Shown here piece by piece: positions 10,201-19,412 of a DNA stretch of 55,256 bases. The position numbers and the translations under genes were made by a program. The stretch covers positions 1 to 55,256 of the IMG/VR virus record IMGVR_UViG_3300021197_000351; one strand, 5' to 3'. Position 1 is the first letter of the stretch. Each line of letters opens with the position of its first letter. The notes below the pieces were generated by a model, which saw only the letters and a list, made by a program, of their open reading frames with translations, did not search any database and was not told where the DNA came from. This DNA is from a virus.

Positions 10201-10724
10201 CCACGTAAGGCTGGGGCGACCGGCACTTTAACATTTCCTTCTGGATCTGTTGTAGAGAATGCTGCTTCAGGAAACCCTGCTTGCAGTGTCTCTAATTTCT
10301 TAGCTGTAATCTTAGAGCCACCTACTTCTTCAGACATTACGGCAGTTGTATTATCTGCCCGCACAAGAGCACTCTCCAAAGGCTGCGTATTTTGTACAGC
10401 GCTTGGTGCAAGCGTAGTTCTCTTTAGTTTTTCTGTATAGGCTGGTACTCTTTCCCGCTCACGTTGTTCGGCAGCTAGATCGGGTGCCGGAGCAGGTGCC
10501 TCGGGCATATCAATAGCGGGCATCTGGGCTTCCGTGGCAACCTCTGTAATAGGCTGAGTAGGAATAACAGGCGCAGCAACTTCCGGAGCTGTGGTGGGCT
10601 CCGGGGTTACTGCTTGTTCTGGTACCGGAGTAGCCAGAATCTCTGCAAAATCGCTGACTTTACCCTCAGTTGGGATGACGGGCTGAGCCCCAGGTATTAC
10701 ACTAGGTCCTGAAAATTTAGCCAT
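7236..10724 (-). CDS. predicted virion RNA polymerase (N4 vRNAP-like), 1162 aa
   Basis: Last gene of the late operon. Four motifs of single-subunit RNA polymerases occur in the right order: SLTGR (517-521, the T/DxxGR element), motif A AEMDGKTHG (Asp703), motif B LKKSPMTMGYG (Lys785, Tyr793, which aligns residue for residue with T7 KRSVMTLAYG) and motif C LPIFDAFVTD (Asp979). The spacing from motif B to C (about 186) is near T7 (173). The first 90 or so residues are Pro/Ala-rich and likely disordered. Its place after the internal virion genes suggests it is packaged and injected, as in N4. It is far from the 730-aa T7-type enzyme in sequence. The motif assignment is mine by eye and packaging is inferred. 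Confidence 0.75.
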   Translation of the reverse strand: MAKFSGPSVIPGAQPVIPTEGKVSDFAEILATPVPEQAVTPEPTTAPEVAAPVIPTQPITEVATEAQMPAIDMPEAPAPAPDLAAEQRERERVPAYTEKLKRTTLAPSAVQNTQPLESALVRADNTTAVMSEEVGGSKITAKKLETLQAGFPEAAFSTTDPEGNVKVPVAPALRGSTVNVGVQSLLYDPRMLDAGKYDEETGRMSVDPDFGRVMSLTTEAWMHQQMDAATEMAGKIDEETGIPGDYVPGQQGGQRFTKASGNQGLGREIFMAYKRQRAVNEGRPTDDYLQNIDEISPETFTFLGDLAKETYARANPDMVYRDTREVDSGGQVYYQMTPEGALELDRLNEDFKGLMAQPEVKPLKGVSETAQPVFEGRMRVRPVTTKVGDLKDWSLVQESMANYHSVPYVNDAGRERLAFMFGMLGLINTNNPDNQTYAGMYGVGLDKLNELEGEKQRMMDTAMRIPFPDARAAAIKEAEAYNPQKILQANREKFLNVAGAAAEYSNEVNHLTFSMQSLTGRTHVQQTLYNPAAHKFLRFIVGGGNVYKWKPNTGGEVEAAWKEIVSGLLLSAEKDGKVFKGTELSTQERLATFDRTIGNDQWNQFVAWGNQLKQARDSFDINGAKQAIEAIRKAQSPDAVRGIKQDIVKRFSNDPLDANLKAELAKHGDEGPMFANLFIEVANYDAARKDGAQFSTTITAEMDGKTHGPATNAAILGVSSMAKRTGLIVTQDFSNTDWLDSRKAMGENMQATVGTYAGTLYPANQISYFTNILNLAIKDRANFLKKSPMTMGYGQEIPSLKQHVETTVYSGPEAAAIKKEAVAGEINLEDTVNFLHTMLVDSIFEIMDPKVVAMGRLLKANAVMSMASNEVLYFDNAMGFRSYAAGKQMVPELTTSSSFEFKDQEGGRKKVAVQFYKEQAEGSAERAELGPGGWTLGRIIPVSVQSYDGNMIARTGSGQSWERISQAAKGKPFVLPIFDAFVTDLGSFAAVRREANKNWFEGIRDHSYVEEVAGTWFDDTMKKIAAPLPDPNEKVNLDEDGPYRGLAYLLSRTKQGDLVLSKFLAKTLQHKAKTPGTSIDQYTAQLQVAGEQAAIQFENDLADMGIDVDNTVFTKRQIQRILMTLKNTMNLSQRNKQAVAVTARDKREVLSQVDKSLTQMDL

Positions 10725-10735
10725 GTGTTATCCTC

Positions 10736-13700
10736 CTATTCGAATACGCTAGCGATTGTTCGGTTAAGTTGATTGAATGGTCCCACAAATGGGGCTGTCT
10801 TAAGTATATCATATACACCTTTCTCCGGTCTACCTTCAATGATTTTACCTGCACCGCCGTAGACACGAGCCACGTTTGAAAGTGCAGCAGCCTCACCAGA
10901 GACCGTATTAAAGAACCATTCAGCTGCATTATCAGATGATGATTCATAGATAGGATAGATAAAGTTAAGAACGCGCTCACCAGTACCTAGCAATCCAGAC
11001 GAACCAACAGCACGCTGAAGCTTTTCCATATCGTCAAGATACGGAGATGGCTCACCATACTTAAGTAAGTCTTTCAAATACTGAGATACAAATCCAAGCA
11101 AAAGCATCGTTGCCATAACAGCAAACACATTATACTTCATAGCTGGCGTACCACGTGCAACGTACTCACCCCACATCTTAGGTATTTGATTCGCAGTAAA
11201 TGTAGAGATGAAACCCTGGAACTGCGTGAACAAAGCAAGATGTTGGTTCTGATAGAACAATGGACGGTTAGCAACACCTGGAAGTGCAATAGCCATATTA
11301 ACAAAGTTAAACTCTGCTTCAAGCATCATGGCATCAAAGGTTGCAGTTTGTTCTGGTGACCAAGGACCTGGCTGGTATACCATAGCAAGCATATCATCTA
11401 CGTTAATACCAAGATTACGAAGATGCTCTTCAGATTCCTGCACTGCGTTAGTCTTCGGCTCACCACTAACTCTTTGATCTTGAATCGTACTAAGATGATT
11501 CATAATAAAGTCATTAGCAATCGATGCTCGAATACTACGTGTGTAATCAGTCCACTGCTGTAGCCCGATAATCTTAAAGTATTTATCTAGCAGGTGTCGT
11601 GATGCATGCGTATTTTCTGTAGCACCAGTAGTCTGAGCTGCACCAACATCCCAATCAAAGAAGCCAAGGCGTTTAATGTTTTCTTGCCTAGACTCTTTAC
11701 CTACCTGTCGGTTTGTAGAGTTATAGCGAGGATCTGTTATAGTTCCCCATAGTGCTTGCGCCATTTCTTTTGAAGCATTACCAATAGTCTTAAAGACCAT
11801 ATCTTTCGGCAACCCTACAGTTGTAATAGCTAACTCAACAAACGATGAAATAGTAGCGAGAGGTAGACCAGCAATTGTAGTCCAGATACCAAGGTTCTTT
11901 TGTATATTTGAAAGCGTACGGTTTTGCATCCGCTTATAGTTACCAGACTCTGCATCTAGGTAGTCTTGCATTTGTGCTGCAACTTTATTCACTTCTGCTG
12001 CAGGTATACCTTCTTCCAATGCCTGGTTTAACAACTCATTTACTTTTGAATTGTTATCACCAAGGAACTCTTGATAAGTAATATAACGAGACGCTGACTT
12101 AGCAGCATTAGATATATTAGTAAACGCATCTGACTCCATGAATTGTTTAAACTCAGGGTTCTCAGATAGGTTGAGAGTACGGCTGCGGTGTGCAGCGGGT
12201 ATAAACTTACCTTGACCTACATTAAATGTGTCTTGCTCCCCAACCAATGTTTCTTGATTAAGAATATTATCAGTAAGTGTTTCAGCATCAGTACGACTAT
12301 AGTTATAATTGTCTATTAGCTTTTGTATAAAACCGTTGCGGTCTTTTTCAATAGCTACTTTATTAAAAGACTTATACTTAAACAAGTAGTTCTTTATATA
12401 ACCAAGCGGCGCGGGCTTACCGTTCTTTTGAGCAGCCGCAACCTGATCAGCATATAGCTTATCACTAAGCCTCATAGTTTGCTGATAGTATTGAGCGAGC
12501 CAGCCACGATGCTGTTGAATATCCTGAGGAAGATTGTCCCAATCTAATTGTGCTTCAGATTGATTACCAAGCCAAGCAGAAAACTTATTAACAATACTAG
12601 ATATTTCTGGTTGGTTAATAGTTTTAAATCCAGCTGCCTGAGCAAACTCAGCAGGTGTACTAATCATATTTCGGTATTCAGTTAGCAAATGCTTCTTACG
12701 GTTTTCAAAGTTTGAACCTGAAAACGTGCGCTGTAGATTACCACCAAAAGTATCAGCCAATATTCGCATAGCCCTTGAGCGATCTTGCAAACTTTCGTTA
12801 AAGATAAAGCGTGTAGCACCTCGCCATAGGCTAGGCACAGCTTGCCAGGTATCTTTTACTCTGTCGAATACTGATCGATCTAGGTCACGACGATTAGCAG
12901 CGTCAACCTTTTCTTGGAAGCTAGCCCCTTGATTACCCCGCGCTGTTACAGCATTACCGGCATCATCATTCAGCTCTTGAATAGATTTAACTCTACCAAA
13001 CTTTTGAACCTCTTCATCAGCCCGCTGACCACGCTTAGATAAACGCTTAGCTTCTGCAGGTGCTTGACGTACGGCAACATCTGCCCAGGCACCTGCATCA
13101 TATGCAATACCAGGAATAGAGAAGCCCGCACCTAAAGTACCACCAGCAATAGTCGCATTTAACAGTCGGCTTTCAAGTTCAACTGCATCAAACTCTTTAT
13201 CACTACCAAGTGTAGCTGCCATATAACCAGTCAGTTCTTGCCCGGCTTCTGTTACAGCTTCGCCTGCCATACCTTTACTGGATGATGCAAGGAAGCTACG
13301 CAGTACATTACGCGATTTAAGTTGGTTCTTGGCAATTTCAGATGCTGCACCAGCAAGGCTAGCAACCTCAAGTCGTGTAGCATTGGCCAGCATATTCTTA
13401 GCAACAGTATCAGTGACACCATCACGTGCTACGATTGCAGCAACGGCGGCATCTCTAGTTTCTTTCTTAAGAATACTTGCACCCTTCATGATACCAAACA
13501 AACCGAGTCTATCAAGAGCAGCCTGCGTAACACCAGCAGCAATAGCTATACCAGCATTACGGTCTTCGCCTTCCATCTCATTCCAGGTTTGGCCTGTATA
13601 CATAGCAGCGGGCGAAAGCATTGACACACCGCCAGTAACCGGAGCAAGTACCGTACCAGCAATTGTGTTTGCCATATACGGTAATGACACTGCAGCGTTG

Positions 13701-14653
13701 TTACCAAGGTACTGAAAGAAATCACCAACACCGTCAATGTCCCATTCATTACCAGTAACGTTACCATCTTTGTCGACAATAGGTTTTAGTGCACTTAGCT
13801 TTAGCTCAGGCTTTGATGCCAGGAAAGCACGCTGACGTGCCACTCCGGCTTCACCTAATTCTTCTGCCCAATTCCAGCCGGTGGTTTCACCGACCATTTC
13901 AGCAACACCGTACATACTTTCAATAACACCAGTCAAACCTACATCAAAGCTTTCGCTTAGTGGGTTGACTGCTTTATTTTCTAGTGTACGATCTAGGCTA
14001 CGTACTTGCACACCTGCATTAATAAACTTGTTAGCCTCATCCCGACGGCGAGCATACATTGCTGCAGTTTCACCCGGCTGTTGAGGCGCATTAAGTCTTG
14101 CTAGTGCGCGTTCATTTAGTGCAGTCTGTTTAAACTCTTGCTCATACCGCATTTCATCGGTAGTCGCTTGCTCAATAGCTTGACCTGCTTTTTCCCAGTC
14201 ATTAAGAGGTTGATCAAGTTTACTAGCACGCTCAGCCATTCCCAGCTTAGCTGTAATAACTTCGTTGTTTGTACTGTATGCACCAACCTCATTAATACCA
14301 TGTTTAGTTAGTTGTTCTGTAAAATCACGACCAACCTTGTCTTTAATCCGTACCATTTGACGAGTCCCAGTGGCATCCATCATCGGACTACCATCTGGGT
14401 TCGTAAGATATTGTACGTTATTAAAGCCAAACTTATTAGCCAAGGCCATAATTTCTTGAGTAGCCGCCATACCACCAGCGGTTCCAGGATCAAGTCCTGT
14501 TGCCGTTACGTGGGCAAGCTCAGCTGCTTCTAGACCTTGGACACGGAGTAGGTTACCCTCACTATTCCTTAGTGTATCCGCATCAGCAAAGGTGTGTCCT
14601 CCACTACCTGCTAAGTCGGTACTTACTTGGAACAGTGCATCAAAGTCACCCAT
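10736..14653 (-). CDS. large internal virion / DNA-ejection protein, 1305 aa
   Basis: Probably an inner-core protein released into the cell envelope at infection, like T7 gp15/gp16 or P22 gp16. The sequence is mostly helical and polar, with Ala/Gly-rich hydrophobic stretches in the first half (MANTIAGTVLAPVTGG, IAIAAGVTQAALD) and later ones (ATISSFVELAITTVGLP, VFAVMATMLLLGFVSQYL) that could cross membranes. No lysozyme motif is visible; that sits in the neighbouring 14663-17992 gene. It lies 11 nt upstream of the putative virion RNA polymerase gene. The exact role is inferred from size and place. Confidence 0.7.
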   Translation of the reverse strand: MGDFDALFQVSTDLAGSGGHTFADADTLRNSEGNLLRVQGLEAAELAHVTATGLDPGTAGGMAATQEIMALANKFGFNNVQYLTNPDGSPMMDATGTRQMVRIKDKVGRDFTEQLTKHGINEVGAYSTNNEVITAKLGMAERASKLDQPLNDWEKAGQAIEQATTDEMRYEQEFKQTALNERALARLNAPQQPGETAAMYARRRDEANKFINAGVQVRSLDRTLENKAVNPLSESFDVGLTGVIESMYGVAEMVGETTGWNWAEELGEAGVARQRAFLASKPELKLSALKPIVDKDGNVTGNEWDIDGVGDFFQYLGNNAAVSLPYMANTIAGTVLAPVTGGVSMLSPAAMYTGQTWNEMEGEDRNAGIAIAAGVTQAALDRLGLFGIMKGASILKKETRDAAVAAIVARDGVTDTVAKNMLANATRLEVASLAGAASEIAKNQLKSRNVLRSFLASSSKGMAGEAVTEAGQELTGYMAATLGSDKEFDAVELESRLLNATIAGGTLGAGFSIPGIAYDAGAWADVAVRQAPAEAKRLSKRGQRADEEVQKFGRVKSIQELNDDAGNAVTARGNQGASFQEKVDAANRRDLDRSVFDRVKDTWQAVPSLWRGATRFIFNESLQDRSRAMRILADTFGGNLQRTFSGSNFENRKKHLLTEYRNMISTPAEFAQAAGFKTINQPEISSIVNKFSAWLGNQSEAQLDWDNLPQDIQQHRGWLAQYYQQTMRLSDKLYADQVAAAQKNGKPAPLGYIKNYLFKYKSFNKVAIEKDRNGFIQKLIDNYNYSRTDAETLTDNILNQETLVGEQDTFNVGQGKFIPAAHRSRTLNLSENPEFKQFMESDAFTNISNAAKSASRYITYQEFLGDNNSKVNELLNQALEEGIPAAEVNKVAAQMQDYLDAESGNYKRMQNRTLSNIQKNLGIWTTIAGLPLATISSFVELAITTVGLPKDMVFKTIGNASKEMAQALWGTITDPRYNSTNRQVGKESRQENIKRLGFFDWDVGAAQTTGATENTHASRHLLDKYFKIIGLQQWTDYTRSIRASIANDFIMNHLSTIQDQRVSGEPKTNAVQESEEHLRNLGINVDDMLAMVYQPGPWSPEQTATFDAMMLEAEFNFVNMAIALPGVANRPLFYQNQHLALFTQFQGFISTFTANQIPKMWGEYVARGTPAMKYNVFAVMATMLLLGFVSQYLKDLLKYGEPSPYLDDMEKLQRAVGSSGLLGTGERVLNFIYPIYESSSDNAAEWFFNTVSGEAAALSNVARVYGGAGKIIEGRPEKGVYDILKTAPFVGPFNQLNRTIASVFE

Positions 14654-14662
14654 AGCAATCTC

Positions 14663-17600
14663 CTATTCAGTTGGTAAGTTTAGTTGCTCTTTAGCATACG
14701 CATAAAAGGCAGTCTCGCCAGGTAGCGCACGCTTCTGATACTGCTGTACAATGTCAGGGGTTTCAGATACCTTCTTATTCCATATCTCAGCAGCCGAAGT
14801 CCAGAACATATTAACAGCATCACGGTTTGCACCATCGCTAATCTTACCTGTTCCACCAGCCCGCTTCAAGAATTGCAGGCTAAGCTCCTCAACTTTTACA
14901 GCATCCATTGGTACTTCTGCACCATCTTTTGTTGTAGTAGTAAAGAGATTACCAACACCGGTATCTTGACGTAGCTTTAGCTGATTTAGATATGGTAACA
15001 ATGATTCAGGCTTAACATTATTTTCACCACCAGATTGCTCTACTGCCATACGATATGCTTGTTCAACATATGTATTCATTGATGCAACATCAAGGTTGTT
15101 TTTAGCAGCCCATTCTGCAGCTTCCATTGCAGCATTTGTTGGCGTAATGTTAGTCTTTTGCGTACGAGCTCGACCTGCTTTTGAATCACCAGGAACTACA
15201 TCACCAATTGAAGTTGATAGTTCTTTGATTGAGTCTTTTAGCAGTGGCACTTCAGCACGAATACGATCATTGAATTCATCCGTACCCTTATGCCTTGAAG
15301 CTTGCTGAGTCCATGAAGCAGGGATAGCTGTCTTACCACCATCGGCAGACCAGATATGTCCATCACCAACCTTAAACTTCTCGGCTTGAATGCGTTTACC
15401 ACTTGGGCTATACCACATTTCTTTTGTACCGGTCGGATTAATAGCTGGCCCAAGCTTCATAAGTACACTAGCATCCTTAGTCTTCTTATATTTTTGAATA
15501 GACTTAGGTGTATACTTACCGTCATTGATTAGCTTTTTAACCTGCGCACTGTGCTCAGCAGCCTTAGCATCTACTCGTGTAAGGTATTGCTTTGCTGCCC
15601 AGTTAAGTGAACCGCCGTGTGAGCCACCCATAAGCCGTGAACCTGCATATAGAATAGCCATACGCTTTAGCTCACCCTTATCAAACAAATCACCGAAGAT
15701 GCCTTGCAAGAATGATTCAGCTTGCTCAGCCTTTTCTTGACCTTCAGCACCAGCCTTAGCAACCGCCTTCGAGGCATCAGCCGTGGTTGTACCATCAGCA
15801 GATCCATCATTGATGCTTTCAATCTTTTTAGTGATTGCTGTGAGTACTTCACTTTTCTGAGTAGCGTTTTCAGATGTCGTAGTTCCGTCGCCTTGCTCTC
15901 CAATATCGGTATCAGTGTCAATATTCTGACGCTGCTTCCAAGTATCAAAGTCTGGGAAGTTAGTAACCCCAGATGCTTCAGCAATACGCTTAGCCTCTTC
16001 ATAGTCAGCAGTCAAAGTTTCACGTGCAGCCGTTGCTTCTTCTAATCGTTTTGCTTCAGCGGCAGCTGCTTCGTCGGACTCTACCTTAGTAACCTGAGTA
16101 GTTTGACCCTTGTTTTGTGCAATAGCAGAGGCAGTATCAGAAGATACTTGCCCAGTTTCTGCTACTTCTTTTGTAGCTTTTTCTTGCAGGACTACGGCAT
16201 CCGCAGCTAATTGATCAACCGTCTTTTCATATGGCTTTACAATTTTACTTGGGTCAGCATCTGCTGTTTCAAGTAGTCCAGCCTGTTGCTGCGTAAAAGT
16301 ATCTTGCACGCCAGCTGGTGCCGGATGACCATAAGAGTTTAATAGTCTACCGTATTGATCAACAGTATAAACAATATTAGAACTAGGGTCGAGATAGGTT
16401 GTGCCTTCTGCAGGAAGCTGAGACTTTTGTCCCGGCTTAGGAGGTGCTACTGTATCAGGAACACGCTTACCTTTACCAGTATCTAAAAGCTCACCTGATC
16501 CGCGAGAACCGCTTGGTAAATCGCTAGTTGGCATTGGTACAGCCGACGCAGTGCCTTCACCTGTAATAGGAGACTCTTGATTATTAAGATTAGCGGCAAC
16601 CAAACCTGTTGCAGGATCTCTTGCCAAAGAGCCATCTGCTTTAATCCGATACCACTTCCCACCTTCTTTTTGATAGTTATCTGTTTTACCAAACTTATTA
16701 ATACTGCGTACCTCGGGGGTAGCAATAGGGGCTGGTACATCAGACACTTTAGGTATTGGAGGTGTAGCGGCTGTAAGCATAGCGGCTTCATTTGCTGCAG
16801 CATCCTCAGCTATGGCTGAATCTCTACGCATCTTTTGCATCATCTGAATTTCTTCAGCATGGCGAGCAGCGTCATAGTTAGTTCCGCCTTCTTCAAGAAC
16901 CTCATCACCAACATACATACCAGTATTTGCTGTTGCTTGTTGCGCAAGTTTCTTTAGTGCTTCATACTGTGCAGCATAGTTATCATCTTCAACTATACCA
17001 CCCGGCGCTTTATATTGTGTCTGCGCAGCAGCTAGCATATCTGCAATGGTGCTGGTAACAGGCATCTCTTGCCCGGTCATTGCAGTCATTACAGGCGTAC
17101 GACTAACCTCAGGTGTAGGTGGCTTAGGTACTGACACTGCTTCAGGTACCGATAGGTTATCAGTTGTAGCGGCTTGTGCTTCAGTAGTTCCAAACATACC
17201 CATAATACTTGCAAGCATTGTGGGTTCTTCAGTTGCCTGATAGTTCATAGCATAATCAACACGTCTATCAAGATGTGCTTTATCAGGATTAGCTTTTTCA
17301 TATCCTTCTAAAAAGATTTTAGCAGCATCAGCTGGTGACTCAGCTGCATTCATTGCAGTACGTACATCACCAAACGCTTCAGAGTTATTCATTTCAGCAA
17401 GCATAAAGTCTAACTGCACTTCAGGATTTCGCCAACTCTTTTCTTGCTCAGCCGCAAAATCTACAAGATTAAGTGGATCAGTATCAAATCTTCCACCCTT
17501 TTCCCATTGAGCAAGCCCCCTTCCCTTACCGGTTTTACCACCGTCAAGAATTTGTTTTGCGTCTGGATCAAGTTTTGATTCAGCATAAAAGTTACCCATA

Positions 17601-17992
17601 ATTCCACGGGCAGCTGCATCAGTAAACCCGCGAGACTTAAGCATTTTATAAAGCTGATCTGCTTCTAGTGCAGGAATGTTTGGCATTTTTGGTTTCGGTT
17701 TTGGTAAGCTAACTGGCCCTCCATCATTAGCATACTCAGGAATAGTTCCACCCTGAGCTGCTTGCATAGCACGACCTTTGTCATTCATTGCTTCAATCTG
17801 CGGTTCAAACATACGCACAGCTTCTGCATTCATTACAAACTCACCTGGCGTAAGCCAAGCAGGTACAGTATCAGTACCCTTTGGATCGCCGGGATGGTCT
17901 GGTATTGAAGACATCTCTGGTACAGAGGTATCGAATTCAATAGAGAACATATTACCATAGCGGTCTTTTTGTTCAAACTTTTTGAGTTTCAT
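14663..17992 (-). CDS. internal virion protein with N-terminal peptidoglycan hydrolase (phage tail lysozyme) domain, 1109 aa
   Basis: Residues about 40-55 carry DTVPAWLTPGEFVMN, a motif common in marine phage structural proteins. Residues about 108-250 look like a phage tail lysozyme domain: LYKMLKSRGFTDAAARGIMG, NFYAESKL (Glu138, candidate catalytic), and GRGLAQWE. The rest is long, low-complexity, Ala/Thr/Glu-rich and probably coiled or disordered up to a helical C-terminus. It likely cuts the cell wall during DNA entry. The stop overlaps the start-side neighbour at 17992 by one base. Confidence 0.75.
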   Translation of the reverse strand: MKLKKFEQKDRYGNMFSIEFDTSVPEMSSIPDHPGDPKGTDTVPAWLTPGEFVMNAEAVRMFEPQIEAMNDKGRAMQAAQGGTIPEYANDGGPVSLPKPKPKMPNIPALEADQLYKMLKSRGFTDAAARGIMGNFYAESKLDPDAKQILDGGKTGKGRGLAQWEKGGRFDTDPLNLVDFAAEQEKSWRNPEVQLDFMLAEMNNSEAFGDVRTAMNAAESPADAAKIFLEGYEKANPDKAHLDRRVDYAMNYQATEEPTMLASIMGMFGTTEAQAATTDNLSVPEAVSVPKPPTPEVSRTPVMTAMTGQEMPVTSTIADMLAAAQTQYKAPGGIVEDDNYAAQYEALKKLAQQATANTGMYVGDEVLEEGGTNYDAARHAEEIQMMQKMRRDSAIAEDAAANEAAMLTAATPPIPKVSDVPAPIATPEVRSINKFGKTDNYQKEGGKWYRIKADGSLARDPATGLVAANLNNQESPITGEGTASAVPMPTSDLPSGSRGSGELLDTGKGKRVPDTVAPPKPGQKSQLPAEGTTYLDPSSNIVYTVDQYGRLLNSYGHPAPAGVQDTFTQQQAGLLETADADPSKIVKPYEKTVDQLAADAVVLQEKATKEVAETGQVSSDTASAIAQNKGQTTQVTKVESDEAAAAEAKRLEEATAARETLTADYEEAKRIAEASGVTNFPDFDTWKQRQNIDTDTDIGEQGDGTTTSENATQKSEVLTAITKKIESINDGSADGTTTADASKAVAKAGAEGQEKAEQAESFLQGIFGDLFDKGELKRMAILYAGSRLMGGSHGGSLNWAAKQYLTRVDAKAAEHSAQVKKLINDGKYTPKSIQKYKKTKDASVLMKLGPAINPTGTKEMWYSPSGKRIQAEKFKVGDGHIWSADGGKTAIPASWTQQASRHKGTDEFNDRIRAEVPLLKDSIKELSTSIGDVVPGDSKAGRARTQKTNITPTNAAMEAAEWAAKNNLDVASMNTYVEQAYRMAVEQSGGENNVKPESLLPYLNQLKLRQDTGVGNLFTTTTKDGAEVPMDAVKVEELSLQFLKRAGGTGKISDGANRDAVNMFWTSAAEIWNKKVSETPDIVQQYQKRALPGETAFYAYAKEQLNLPTE

Positions 17993-19410
17993 TACTTGCC
18001 TCCAGAATCATTATCATTACCACTAGGTGTAGGTTCATCATACTCATCTTCCATACCGTAAACTCCTGATCCTTGGGATGTACCCGCACCTGCAGTTCCA
18101 GAAGAATCTGTTTGATATGAACCGCCTTGCCCATCGCTTACATTAAAGCCTGACATACCACCCTGACCATCGTTGTCTCCGGCCCTTAAGGAAAGCTCTT
18201 GATTTGCTTTAAGCTGTGTAGCCGCGTTATTGCTAAGTAAGCTAATACTTTGACCAGGGTTTGTACTGTCGCTAATTGAAACGACCGTACCGGTTGGTGT
18301 AGAGATAGTACCTGATTCATTACGCACACCGAATTGCCCGTTATCTAATGCTACAATATCACCAGTTTGTGTACCAAACTTACCACTAATGTTACTAGGT
18401 GCAGCGCGATCTCCCGTAAATCCAAGCTGTGCAGCAGTAATTGGTGTACCCTCTACTCGATCAATGTCATCATCTGATAAGCCAGTATAATCACCGGCAG
18501 CAATTTGAGTATTCATATTAATAAGATCGGCAACTGTTCCCATTGGTGCGCCTTCACCGCGCATACGAGCTGCTCGTGCACCTGCAATATTTAGTTCAGG
18601 GTTTAAGTCCATTTGTTTATATACTGAGTTATCATAGCTGCCTAATGCAGAACTAATAACACCTTCGCCTGCATCTCTTAGCTTACTATAACCACCTGTA
18701 ATAGTATTCATTGCGGCTGATGGGCTTGCATAAGATGCAACAGCACGACCAGTAATTGGGTCATATGCCCGACCTTCCGGCCCAAACACGTTACCTTGCG
18801 CATCATAAGTTCCATAACTACCATAAGTATAATCATCATTCATACCCATAGCGTTTGACAAAAAGCTACCACCTGGGATTGCAGCAAGTGCTAATCCTAA
18901 TGGGTTTTGTGTACCCCGTGCGTAGCCTAACCCTTGAGCTTGCGGAATTCTAGAGCTCGCATAATCAAAGCCGTCATTGTTATCACCAGCTTGTTGCATT
19001 GCTCCAACAACCGGGTCTGCGCCCGCTGGTGGGGGAGTAGTTGTTGGTGGAACACCAGGTGTAGTTGGTGGAGAACCTATTGGTGGATATGCACCAGGTG
19101 GTAAATCCCGAAACCCAACACCCTGTTGTTGTTGACCATTAACTATTGCACCTTGAGATGCAAAGGGGTCTTGATTAAATGCAAGAGGTTGTGTAGTTTG
19201 TGTACCGGTTGTAGATCCCATAACACCGGCGGTTTGTTGTGTACCCGCTTGGCCTGGTACCCCAGCACCAACTGTTCCTACAGCAGGTGCGGCTGTCCCT
19301 AATGTTTGAGGACTAGCTGACGCAGTTGCAGGTGCAAACTGAGAAGGGCCGTAACGTGTGCCATACTTAGGTTGTAGGCTGTACGTTGATTGATATGGAA
19401 CTGTAGCCAT
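17992..19410 (-). CDS. putative internal virion protein, Gly/Pro/Thr-rich, 472 aa
   Basis: Unrecognised protein in the block of internal virion genes. It is low in charge and rich in Gly, Ala, Gln, Thr and Pro, with a proline stretch (PPTTPGVPPTTTPPPAG) near residue 120. A more ordered middle contains IPGGSFLSNAMGMNDD and an acidic Gly-rich C-terminus ends NDNDSGGK. It lies 2 nt from the next gene upstream and shares a base with the lysozyme-domain gene downstream. The call rests on context. Confidence 0.6.
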   Translation of the reverse strand: MATVPYQSTYSLQPKYGTRYGPSQFAPATASASPQTLGTAAPAVGTVGAGVPGQAGTQQTAGVMGSTTGTQTTQPLAFNQDPFASQGAIVNGQQQQGVGFRDLPPGAYPPIGSPPTTPGVPPTTTPPPAGADPVVGAMQQAGDNNDGFDYASSRIPQAQGLGYARGTQNPLGLALAAIPGGSFLSNAMGMNDDYTYGSYGTYDAQGNVFGPEGRAYDPITGRAVASYASPSAAMNTITGGYSKLRDAGEGVISSALGSYDNSVYKQMDLNPELNIAGARAARMRGEGAPMGTVADLINMNTQIAAGDYTGLSDDDIDRVEGTPITAAQLGFTGDRAAPSNISGKFGTQTGDIVALDNGQFGVRNESGTISTPTGTVVSISDSTNPGQSISLLSNNAATQLKANQELSLRAGDNDGQGGMSGFNVSDGQGGSYQTDSSGTAGAGTSQGSGVYGMEDEYDEPTPSGNDNDSGGK

Positions 19411-19412
19411 AA

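Noticed and set aside
13329-13715. Plus-strand open frame of 128 codons
   Set aside because: Lies wholly opposite the 1305-aa virion protein; composition follows from its Ala/Val-rich coding strand.
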